Below, piece by piece: positions 56,604 to 64,000 of a stretch of DNA of 64,000 nt. This DNA is from Rosistilla ulvae (lineage in GTDB: Bacteria; Planctomycetota; Planctomycetia; Pirellulales; Pirellulaceae). A model generated the notes under the pieces. It was not told where the DNA came from. It ran no database searches and saw nothing but the letters and a program-made list of their open reading frames with translations. Numbering within the stretch: the stretch's first letter is position 1; each line of letters begins with the position of its first letter. The stretch is taken from contig NZ_CP036261.1 in assembly GCF_007741475.1 (NCBI RefSeq), positions 310,001-374,000 of the forward strand, given 5' to 3'. The position numbers were made by a program, and so were the translations under genes.

Positions 56604-57671
56604 ATGCAATTATCTCTTCTGCGACAACAGAGTGAACTCGCCAACACCGCTCGGCAACGCGAGGTGCTCGAAGACGAATTCACTCCACCGCTCCCCTACT
56701 TCACCGAAGCGCTGTCGGATAACGGATTGCCGCGGCTGACCGCCACCGGGATCGAGGTGCTGCAGATCAACGTCGGCAAACTGTGCAACCAAACCTGCAC
56801 CCATTGCCACGTCGATGCTGGCCCCGACCGCCGCGAGAGTATGTCGCGAGCGACCGCCGAGGCGATCATCGACGTCTTGGCTCGCCACGATATTCCGACG
56901 CTCGACATCACCGGCGGTGCGCCGGAGATGAACCCGAACTTTCGTTGGCTCGTCGAACAGGCGACGTTGCTGGGCCGCCGCGTGATCGATCGCTGCAACC
57001 TGACGATCCTGATGGCCAACGGCTATCGTGACCTCCCCGAATTCCTGGCCCAGCACGAGGTGGAAGTCGTCGCGTCGCTTCCCTGTTATCTGGAAGAGAA
57101 CTGCGACAGCCAGCGGGGCGATGGCGTCTTCAAGCGATCGATCGATGGGCTCCGCCGACTCAACGCCCTCGGCTATGGCCAACCCGATTCGCCGCGGACG
57201 TTGAACCTTGTCTACAACCCCGTCGGCCCATCGCTTCCGCCATCGCAAGCCGCTCTCGAAGCGACCTACCGCAGCGAATTGAAGTCGCGATACGACATCG
57301 TCTTCACGAATCTGCACACGATCACCAACCTGCCGATCAGCCGCTTTCTGGACGATCTGTTGCGGTCGGACCAATTCGACAACTACATGCAAAAGTTGAT
57401 CGAATCGTTTAATCCGGCGACTGTCGAAGGAGTGATGTGCCGCACGATGGTCTCGGTCGACTGGGAGGGCCATCTGTTCGATTGCGACTTCAATCAGATG
57501 CTCAACATCGGCCTGTCGCCGGAGCAACCGCGGCATATCTCCGATTTCGATTTTGAATCGCTGGCCAGTCGCGGCATCCAGACCGGCCGGCATTGCTTCG
57601 GCTGCACCGCCGGCAACGGTTCCAGCTGCCAAGGAGCGGTCGTCAAGATCGGTACCGAAAAGCCTGCCTAG
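56604..57671 (+). CDS. arsS: Arsenosugar biosynthesis radical SAM protein ArsS
   Basis: Radical SAM enzyme of 355 residues. The 4Fe-4S motif is Cys-x3-Cys-x2-Cys in LCNQTCTHCHVDAGPD; DITGGAPEMNP is the radical SAM GGE-like strand. The C-terminal domain (DUF3641 type) has further Cys (HCFGCTAGNGSSC). ArsS acts after ArsM and adds a SAM-derived 5'-deoxyadenosyl group on the way to arsenosugars. ATG 56604 is 138 bases after arsM, with an inverted repeat between. Confidence 0.9.
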   Translation: MQLSLLRQQSELANTARQREVLEDEFTPPLPYFTEALSDNGLPRLTATGIEVLQINVGKLCNQTCTHCHVDAGPDRRESMSRATAEAIIDVLARHDIPTLDITGGAPEMNPNFRWLVEQATLLGRRVIDRCNLTILMANGYRDLPEFLAQHEVEVVASLPCYLEENCDSQRGDGVFKRSIDGLRRLNALGYGQPDSPRTLNLVYNPVGPSLPPSQAALEATYRSELKSRYDIVFTNLHTITNLPISRFLDDLLRSDQFDNYMQKLIESFNPATVEGVMCRTMVSVDWEGHLFDCDFNQMLNIGLSPEQPRHISDFDFESLASRGIQTGRHCFGCTAGNGSSCQGAVVKIGTEKPA

Positions 57672-57796
57672 ATCTGTGCCAGTCAGCTTGTGCGGATGTT
57701 GTGCGTTGGCTCACAGACATCCGCCTCGGGGCGGGACAAAATTGTCGATTCGTTTCCCCGTCACGCCAACAATATTCGTCCGAGGCCAAACCAACG

Positions 57797-57958
57797 ATGT
57801 TCTCCGCAATTCGATTCGCTCTTCTGACCGCCGCGCTCTGCATCCCAATGATCGGATGTGCTCCCAGCACTCCCACGGAAGAACCCACAACCGCTCCCGC
57901 GACCGAGACAGCCGACGAGCCTGCGAGCAAGCCCCAAGGTTCCGGCACGTCGTATTAA
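57797..57958 (+). CDS. Small lipoprotein
   Basis: A 53-residue predicted lipoprotein. Signal segment FSAIRFALLTAALCIPM, lipobox IGC (Cys at about residue 21), then a Pro/Thr/Glu/Ala-rich tail with no fold. Small lipoproteins of this kind are common in planctomycetes and of unknown role. ATG 57797 directly precedes the signal. It follows arsS by 125 bases and need not be related. Confidence 0.65.
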   Translation: MFSAIRFALLTAALCIPMIGCAPSTPTEEPTTAPATETADEPASKPQGSGTSY

Positions 57959-58567
57959 CAAGTCGACCTCGACAGCGATCGCCGCAACCGGCCCGCGTCC
58001 CAGTCGCGATTCAGATTCAGTCGCAAAGCGACGGCATCCAAGAGCCTGGGACGCAAGTCCTGTCAGTTATACGTAAGTCGCAGATAACGGCGAAAGCAAG
58101 GGGCAAAAGGGGACACGCACATTCCTGGCACGCCTGGCGCGGGCCGAAGGTCCAGCAATTTGCATAGCCCAGCCTGCAGGGCTGGGTATCAGCCGACGGC
58201 GCCCGGTTTCATTTCACAACAGGCGAAGGGGCAACGCCCCGGGGAGTGGTGGTGACAATCGACCGGGCCTTCAGCCCAACCATGTCAATCAACGCCCCTA
58301 GAACCCAGGCCGATGGCCTGGGCTATGCAAATGGTCGAGCCTGCGGCCCTAACATGGATGATTGCGATGTGGAACGGTCTGCGACGAACGAAAGACTTCT
58401 CACTGGCCGGGCAAGCGTTCGGTCGCGACAACTCATCATGCCTTACGTATAACTGACAGGACGCAAGTCCCAGGAATCCCAGCCCCAACATGCTGCGTCA
58501 GTCGCGAAGCGACGGCATGTGTTTGCCCCACAAACGTCGATGGCCATCTCGTCGCGGCCCGCGCAGC
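57959..58567. other. Intergenic region occupied by a MITE-like insertion
   Basis: About 610 bases with no gene. The element at 58061-58460 fills most of it. Flanking DNA carries CAGTCGC(A/G)AAGCGACGGC on both sides (about 58019 and 58498), another short palindromic repeat. Confidence 0.7.
58061..58460. mobile_element. MITE-like element with perfect terminal inverted repeats
   Basis: CTGTCAGTTATACGTAAG at the left end is matched by its exact complement at the right end. GACGCAAGTC lies immediately outside both ends, a direct target duplication (10 bases, up to 12 depending on where the ends are set). The inside has no transposase. It holds palindromic segments (AGCCTGCAGGGCTGG, GGGGCAACGCCCC, CCAGGCCGATGGCCTGG) and a GGGGACACGC core near 58109, so it is non-autonomous. 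Confidence 0.85.
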
Positions 58568-58975
58568 TCACATCAGTTGAGACAGGCCGTAGAAAAACGC
58601 GCCGACCAGGCACAGGTTCAGCACCACCGTCATCCAAAACACGATCACAAACGATCGCTTGCTCGTCTTGTGGCGGAACGTCCGCCGGCCGATCCAGCCA
58701 CCCGGCCAGCCGCCCAGCAGATCGATCGTGTGCAATCTTCGCTCGCTGATCCGCTGGCGATCCACCCGCGCCTGCCGCTTGTCCCAGCCGTAGCTTGCGA
58801 AACTCAGCAGCGACAGAATCAACATCACCACGGCGTAGATCATCGCCAGCGGACCGATCCCCACTCCGCCGGTCGAATCGTTTTGGGCCAACAGCAGCGA
58901 AGTCGTGGTGATTGCGAACCGAGAACCGGTCCCGTCGAGAACGGCGATCGAAAGCAGCGGTATATGAAAAAACAT
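58568..58975 (-). CDS. DUF1294 family membrane protein
   Basis: A 135-residue membrane protein. Three hydrophobic segments are visible: near the N-terminus, IYAVVMLILSLLSFASYG and FVIVFWMTVVLNLCLVGAFFY. The DUF1294 core YGWDKRQARVDRQRISE, then LHTIDLLGGWPGGWIG and RHKTSKRSF, is well conserved. The family function is unknown. ATG 58975 is preferred over the longer frame. Divergent from the ceramidase-like gene. Confidence 0.85.
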   Translation of the reverse strand: MFFHIPLLSIAVLDGTGSRFAITTTSLLLAQNDSTGGVGIGPLAMIYAVVMLILSLLSFASYGWDKRQARVDRQRISERRLHTIDLLGGWPGGWIGRRTFRHKTSKRSFVIVFWMTVVLNLCLVGAFFYGLSQLM

Positions 58976-59235
58976 CGGTTCATCCTTGGTCGAAGGTAAC
59001 GTGCGCGGAGCGTCGGTCGAGCGCTGCGGCACGTAGTGTAGCCGCCAACCGAAACGAACATCTACCGCGTTTCGGCGGATCAGCAGTCGGCGGATCCGCC
59101 GATTTGGCGAATGGCAACGATCGCTCTCCGATCGACTACAATAGGCCCACCTCCCCCTGCCCGCCAATCGCACGACAACACTCCCCGCGATCGCAGCTTT
59201 GCTTTCCCTCCTTAGCCCTCCAGGAAAAACAAGCC

Positions 59236-60654
59236 ATGCCAAAATCCCAACCCCCTTTGCTGCCGCCCCACGATCGCCGCCGGTTTTTGGCGAGTCTCGG
59301 TGCCGCAACAACCGCCGCCGCTTGGCCCTGCCACGGGATCGCTGCGGAAGCGACATCGAAAAGCGGTTCGCTTTCGATCGGCCACGCCGTCGTCGACACC
59401 ACGCCGCCGCTGGGGATCGAGCTAGCCGGGTTCCACAAGCCGGTTGGGCAAGAGCGTCGAATCACGGGGATTCGCCAAAAGACAGCAGCTCGAGCGCTGG
59501 TGCTGCAAGTGGCCGATCAATCCGTCGCAATCGTGTCGTTAGATATCCTGAGCGTCTCGCCTGGCTTCACACAACAAGTTCAACGACAGGTCGCCAAGCA
59601 GACGGGCATCCCGGCCGCCAACGTCCGTGTCTGCGCGACGCACACCCATTCGATGCCCGCGTTTTCTTACCTGCGGCAATGGGGAGCGATCCCCGAAGAG
59701 TATCTGCAAGAGACGCTGGGGCACGTCGTCGATGCCGTCGTCCAGGCGCATCGCGATCTCTCGGCGGCGGAACTGTACGTCGGCAAGAGTTCGGTCGACG
59801 GAGGCAACTTCAATCGCACAAGCCCAACCTGGAAGACCGACCAGGAATTCACTACCGATGCAACCGACGCGGATCGCTGGCTCGATACGATCCTGCATGT
59901 GTTGCGTTTCGAACGAGCCAACAAGCCCGACGTGTTGTGGTATCACTTTGCCTGCCATCCGGTCTGTTATCGCGATGGCGAGGCCGGCCCCGATTGGCTC
60001 GGGTTAGTCGCCGATCAAGTGCAAGCCAAACATGGCGTCGTCCCCGGCTTCCTGCAAGGACACGCCGGCGACGTGAACCCCGGGAACGGAAAGATCTGGA
60101 TTGGCGAAGCCGAACCGACCGCCGCGGCGATCGTGCAGGGGATCGACCGCGCGTTGGATGCCAGCGAACGGGTCGACGCCAATGAACTGCGACTGGTTAG
60201 CGAACCGTTTGCATTGCCACTGAACATCGATCTGTTGCAGCAGCAACTGGAACTCTATCGCGAGCATCCCGAACAATGTGCGTCGGGCCAGTGGGTCGAT
60301 GCGGGCTTTGCCAAAGCCTGGTACGAATCGGCGAAGGATTGGGATTTGCAGCGGACAACGCATGCCACGCCCACGACGGCACTGCGGCTGGGAGACCTCG
60401 GCATCCTGTTCCATTCCAGCGAACTGTACAGTTATTACGGGCTGCAGATCCAACGCGATTCACCGCTGAAAAACACGATCGTTGTCGGCTACACCGATGA
60501 TCTGATCGGGTATCTCGTCGACCCGCGAGCCTACGAGGCGGGCGAATACGCCGCTGTAACGGTCCCGCGAATCCTCGACCTGCCGCCGTTTAAAACCGCC
60601 GCGGCCAGTCAGTTGGCCGACTTTGCCAATCAATTGCTCACGCGAACCACTTAA
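59236..60654 (+). CDS. Tat-exported ceramidase-like hydrolase
   Basis: A 472-residue relative of neutral/alkaline ceramidases. Twin-arginine signal DRRRFLASLGAATTAA, then SIGHAVVDTTPPLGIELAG. Metal-site candidates are CATHTHSMPAF and HFACHPVCYRDG, followed by FLQGHAGDVNPGNG. It is distinct from the gene at 45.9 kb in signal type (Tat against Sec). ATG 59236 begins the signal. The next gene starts 11 bases after its stop, so both secreted proteins are probably made from one mRNA. Confidence 0.83.
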   Translation: MPKSQPPLLPPHDRRRFLASLGAATTAAAWPCHGIAAEATSKSGSLSIGHAVVDTTPPLGIELAGFHKPVGQERRITGIRQKTAARALVLQVADQSVAIVSLDILSVSPGFTQQVQRQVAKQTGIPAANVRVCATHTHSMPAFSYLRQWGAIPEEYLQETLGHVVDAVVQAHRDLSAAELYVGKSSVDGGNFNRTSPTWKTDQEFTTDATDADRWLDTILHVLRFERANKPDVLWYHFACHPVCYRDGEAGPDWLGLVADQVQAKHGVVPGFLQGHAGDVNPGNGKIWIGEAEPTAAAIVQGIDRALDASERVDANELRLVSEPFALPLNIDLLQQQLELYREHPEQCASGQWVDAGFAKAWYESAKDWDLQRTTHATPTTALRLGDLGILFHSSELYSYYGLQIQRDSPLKNTIVVGYTDDLIGYLVDPRAYEAGEYAAVTVPRILDLPPFKTAAASQLADFANQLLTRTT

Positions 60655-60665
60655 GGACAACACCC

Positions 60666-63600
60666 ATGCTGCGGATCTATTTTGGCTGGCTCGCGGCGTT
60701 CTGGTGCGGAACGCTGCTCGCCCAATCGACGACGAATCAAGGCGATGCAACACAAGGCAATCCCGTTGCCTATCTCGACGCCTATTCCGATTCCTATTAT
60801 CCCCACGCCGACTTTGCCAAGCTGACGACGCCGCAATGGGTTGGCGAACCGGGCGTCGAAGCGGTGGTGACGCTGGGGATCGACGACATGCGCGACACCG
60901 CGAAATACGAGACCTATCTGCGGCCGATCCTAAACCGGTTGAAACAGATCGACGGCCGCGCGCCGGTCAGCATCATGTCCTGCCAGGTCGACCCCGCCGA
61001 TCCTCAGCTGCAAGCTTGGCTGGAGGAAGGACTGTCGATCGAAACGCACACCATCGACCATCCCTGTCCGTGCCTGCAAGCGGGCGACTTTGCCAAAGCC
61101 AAATCGACCTACGACCGCTGTGTCGACCTGATGTCATCGATTCCGAACAGCCGTCCCGTCGCGTTCCGCTTTCCCTGCATGGATTCCCAAAACACACCCA
61201 GCCCGCGCGGGTTTGCCGAAATCATTAACAAGACGACGCCTGGTGGCAATTTCCTGCAGGCGAGCACGTCGGTCGTCTGCGTCTTCACGTCGCGCGATCC
61301 GCAACTGCCACGCTCGCTTACGCTGACCGACAAGGGTGAGGAACGCTTTGAGCGCTACATCCCCTTCCCTTCGTTTGTCAACAAGATCGAGAACTACCCC
61401 TACCCGTATGTGATCGGGAAGCTGTGTTGGGAATTCCCCTGCACGATCCCCGACGACTGGCAGGCGCAGAACATTCAACAACCGAAGAATCCGCGAACCG
61501 TCGACGACATAGTCGCCGCGATCGATGCGACGGTGATCAAGCAGGGAATCGCCAACATCGTCTTTCATCCGTACGAATGGATTCGCAGCGAACAGATCGC
61601 CGAAGTCGTCGACCGGGTGAACACGAAGTATGGTAAGCGAGTCAAATTCCTGACCTTCAAGGAATGCATCGACCGGATCAATAAGAACCTGCTGGCCGAC
61701 CAACCGATTCGCCGCCCCGACGGTGGTGGCGACAATGGAGTCCGGATCGTCGACCTCAACCGCGACGGTTTCGTCGATGTGATGATCGGCAACGAAGATC
61801 GCAAGCTGGCCCGGATTTGGCAGCCGAAAACTCGGCAGTGGCGCGAGCAGGAAAGCCCCGTCCAGTTCACAGCCGCTGGCGACGCAAACCAGCGCGTCGA
61901 CCTGGGCGTTCGGTTTGGCCAGCTGTCGCGCGACGCTAGCGTTTCGCTGCTGGTGAACAATGCGAAGGACCAATCGATCTATCGTGTCAGTGACGATGGA
62001 ATCGAGCGAAGTCCGTTGCCCGAGCCGCTTGCCGCCGTGAAGACTAGCGTCGACGGTGTCGATCAAGGCGTGCGGATGCGCGATCTCGATCGCGATGGGA
62101 TCTCCGAAGTCTTGGTCGCCAATGCACAGACGCGGCAGGTCTACTCGTTGGACAGCGACGGCAACTGGAAATCGGATCCGGAGCCGCTGCCGTTTGCCAT
62201 CGTCGATGAAACGGGCAGCGACAACGGCTTGCGATTTGTCGACCTCGACAAAGATGGCTACGACGACATGATTGTCTCCAACACCCGCCAGTCGGCGATT
62301 CAGTTGTACGACAGCGCGACTGGCAACTTCACACGCGACGTGCAACCAACGACCGAGATACCTTTGATCGTCCGAGCCGGCACGAACAACGGAGCTTGGT
62401 TTGCCGCCGATCACATGTGGCTGCAGAACGAAGATACGCACCGCTTGCCCGATGGCGTCGACCGCCGCACCTTTGCCGAATTGATCGGCAACGCCGATCC
62501 GGGACCGCGGAGTCCCGATTTGTCATGGCGCTCGATTCAAGTTCGCCCCGGCTTTACGGTGGAATTGGTTGCCGCCGAACCTTTAGTGATGGATCCCGTT
62601 GCCTTGGACTGGGGCCCCGACGGCAAGCTGTGGGTCGCGGAGATGGCCGATTATCCGCTGGGGTTGGACGACAAGGGGAAGCCGGGAGGCCGCGTCCGTT
62701 ACCTCGAGGATACCGATGGCGACGGGACTTACGATAAATCGACGTTGTTCTTGGACAACATCCCGTATCCGACCGGCGTGATCGCCTACCGCGACGGCGT
62801 GATCGTCAGCGCCGCGCCGACGATTTTCTACGCCGGCGACAGCGATGGCGATGGCACCGCGGACGTTCGCACCGAACTCTACCACGGCTTCACTCAAGGC
62901 AACCAGCAGCATTTGGTCAACGGATTCGAACGCGGTTTGGACAACTGGCTGTATCTGGCCAATGGGGACAGCGGCGGCACGGTCGAATCGAAACAGACCG
63001 GCAAGACGATCGATATCCGCGGCCAGGATCTGCGGATCCGCCCCGAGGATGGTTCGCTGGACGTGCAAGCTGGGCAGACGCAATTTGGCCGCCACCGCGA
63101 TGATCACGGCAATTGGTTCGGATGCAACAATTCGGTCCCCGTTCGGCATTACGTGTTTGCTGATCATTATCTGCGACGCAATCCGTTGGTCGCTCCTCCC
63201 GCCTCGGGGCGGAACATCGCTCGGCTCGATAACACTCAATTGTTTCCGATCTCGCGCGTGCTGAGTCATTGGTCGGGGTACAAGCCGCCGGTCGCCGGCA
63301 GCGGGCATCAGTTCACGTCAGCCTGCAGCACGATGGTCTATCGCGACGACCTGTTGGGACCGGAGTTCCAACAAAATACATTCACTTGCGAACCGGTTCA
63401 CAATGCAGTCCACCGGCGCCAGTTGGTCCCTCAAGGCGTGACGTTTGAGAGCGTTCGACCGGCGGACGAAGCGGGGATCGAGTTCATGGCTTCCAGCGAC
63501 AGTTGGTTCCGGCCGTCGACAGTCACCACCGGCCCCGACGGTGCGCTCTGGGTTGCCGACATGTATCGCCTTGTCATCGAACATCCCGAATGGATCGACG

Positions 63601-64000
63601 ACCAACGCGAAAAGGAACTCTTCCTCCGCGCTGGCCACGATCGCGGCAGGATCTATCGGATCTATCCAAGCGACAAGAAACCACGACCGATTACCAAATT
63701 GGGATCGATGAGCAACGACAAGCTCGTCGACCAACTCGCCTCGCCCAACGGCCGCACCCGCGATCTCGCGCAAGCGATCCTGATCGATCGCGCCGATGCC
63801 AGCGTCGTTCCGATGTTGCAAGCGACCGCCAAAACGTCTGAAGCTCCGCTGGCTCGGCTGCATGCGATCTGCACACTCGACGGCCTTGCTGCCTTAGACG
63901 TTGCAACCTTGCAAACCGCAATCGCCGATCCCCATCCAACCGTCCGCCGCCATGCGATTCGATTGTCCGAATCCTTCCTGGCCAATGGCGATACCGCCAG
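60666..64000 (+). CDS. Giant multidomain secreted protein, 3' end beyond window
   Basis: An open frame of 1111 codons running off the right edge. A signal peptide (LRIYFGWLAAFWCGTLLAQ) leads to a polysaccharide-deacetylase-like NodB domain (about 35-330; TLGIDDMRD, the metal His pair region THTIDHPCPC, VFHPYEW), FG-GAP/VCBS-type repeats (about 355-560; DLNRDGFVDVMIG, DLDRDGISEVLV, DLDKDGYDDMIV), a PVC-type dehydrogenase propeller (about 625-1000; LEDTDGDGTYDKS, ASSDSWFRPS) and the beginning of HEAT repeats. A haem c domain is expected past the edge. It follows the ceramidase-like gene by 11 bases. Confidence 0.9.
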   Translation, partial: MLRIYFGWLAAFWCGTLLAQSTTNQGDATQGNPVAYLDAYSDSYYPHADFAKLTTPQWVGEPGVEAVVTLGIDDMRDTAKYETYLRPILNRLKQIDGRAPVSIMSCQVDPADPQLQAWLEEGLSIETHTIDHPCPCLQAGDFAKAKSTYDRCVDLMSSIPNSRPVAFRFPCMDSQNTPSPRGFAEIINKTTPGGNFLQASTSVVCVFTSRDPQLPRSLTLTDKGEERFERYIPFPSFVNKIENYPYPYVIGKLCWEFPCTIPDDWQAQNIQQPKNPRTVDDIVAAIDATVIKQGIANIVFHPYEWIRSEQIAEVVDRVNTKYGKRVKFLTFKECIDRINKNLLADQPIRRPDGGGDNGVRIVDLNRDGFVDVMIGNEDRKLARIWQPKTRQWREQESPVQFTAAGDANQRVDLGVRFGQLSRDASVSLLVNNAKDQSIYRVSDDGIERSPLPEPLAAVKTSVDGVDQGVRMRDLDRDGISEVLVANAQTRQVYSLDSDGNWKSDPEPLPFAIVDETGSDNGLRFVDLDKDGYDDMIVSNTRQSAIQLYDSATGNFTRDVQPTTEIPLIVRAGTNNGAWFAADHMWLQNEDTHRLPDGVDRRTFAELIGNADPGPRSPDLSWRSIQVRPGFTVELVAAEPLVMDPVALDWGPDGKLWVAEMADYPLGLDDKGKPGGRVRYLEDTDGDGTYDKSTLFLDNIPYPTGVIAYRDGVIVSAAPTIFYAGDSDGDGTADVRTELYHGFTQGNQQHLVNGFERGLDNWLYLANGDSGGTVESKQTGKTIDIRGQDLRIRPEDGSLDVQAGQTQFGRHRDDHGNWFGCNNSVPVRHYVFADHYLRRNPLVAPPASGRNIARLDNTQLFPISRVLSHWSGYKPPVAGSGHQFTSACSTMVYRDDLLGPEFQQNTFTCEPVHNAVHRRQLVPQGVTFESVRPADEAGIEFMASSDSWFRPSTVTTGPDGALWVADMYRLVIEHPEWIDDQREKELFLRAGHDRGRIYRIYPSDKKPRPITKLGSMSNDKLVDQLASPNGRTRDLAQAILIDRADASVVPMLQATAKTSEAPLARLHAICTLDGLAALDVATLQTAIADPHPTVRRHAIRLSESFLANGDTA

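Noticed and set aside
55500-56609. 369-residue minus-strand frame
   Set aside because: Antisense to arsM; composition typical of a shadow frame.
61134-62441. 435-residue minus-strand frame
   Set aside because: Antisense to the multidomain protein starting at 60666, whose deacetylase and FG-GAP motifs are clear.

Overview
The window looks like chromosome of a planctomycete, most likely a Pirellulaceae member near Rhodopirellula/Rosistilla. This is inferred from gene content: PVC-type haem-binding dehydrogenases, ceramidase-like secreted hydrolases, Tat-signal proteins, a REP-associated tyrosine transposase with its palindromic repeats, many short intergenic repeat families, and GATCG-rich coding sequence. 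Species cannot be fixed from the sequence alone. || Layout. 1-8.5 kb: clpX with a strong terminator, then a six-gene signalling cluster (receiver-kinase hybrid, two receivers, an orphan periplasmic binding protein, a membrane histidine kinase, an Rcp1-like receiver). 8.5-15.2 kb: a repeat-rich accessory strip with an esterase, an amidohydrolase, a REP-associated transposase and a dead copy of a short-chain dehydrogenase whose intact paralogue lies at 40.1-40.8 kb. 15.24-22.92 kb: a complete 7.7 kb integrated element in the 3' end of a tRNA-Val(GAC) gene. It has a tyrosine integrase, an AlpA-like regulator, a TerS-like HTH protein, a DUF669 protein, an archaeo-eukaryotic-type primase, a DnaB-like ATPase, a winged-helix protein and an iteron-like array, but no virion or conjugation genes. 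23-31 kb: infC, a peptidase/ferredoxin/serine-hydrolase operon, a methyltransferase and desaturase that overlap tail to tail, and a DUF3500 protein. 30-35 kb: pstSCAB-phoU. 35-49 kb: alaC, a PVC-type cytochrome dehydrogenase, a short-chain dehydrogenase, a YyaL-like protein, a sodium:solute symporter, a ceramidase-like protein, a triplicated 175 bp repeat and a metalloprotease. 49-64 kb: a large hybrid kinase, two glycosyltransferases, the arsenosugar pair arsM-arsS, a MITE-like insertion, a DUF1294 protein, a second ceramidase-like protein and a giant multidomain secreted protein that runs off the right edge. || The main discovery candidate is the tRNA-Val element. Its organisation resembles a phage satellite (PICI-like) or integrative replicon. 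The integrase reading frame runs into the tRNA-derived attachment core and stops there only because the tRNA supplies a TAG. On excision the frame would stay open for 60 more codons and then overlap the start of the next operon by four bases. Paired repeats flank both attachment cores, an element-borne terminator replaces the displaced tRNA terminator, and a foldable three-way junction precedes the integrase. || A second theme is mobile intergenic DNA: a REP family near its presumed transposase, a 27 bp inverted-repeat family of which one copy has been amplified together with the 3' end of a protease gene, an AGCGCAAGCGAG family, and a roughly 400 bp element with perfect terminal inverted repeats and a direct target duplication.
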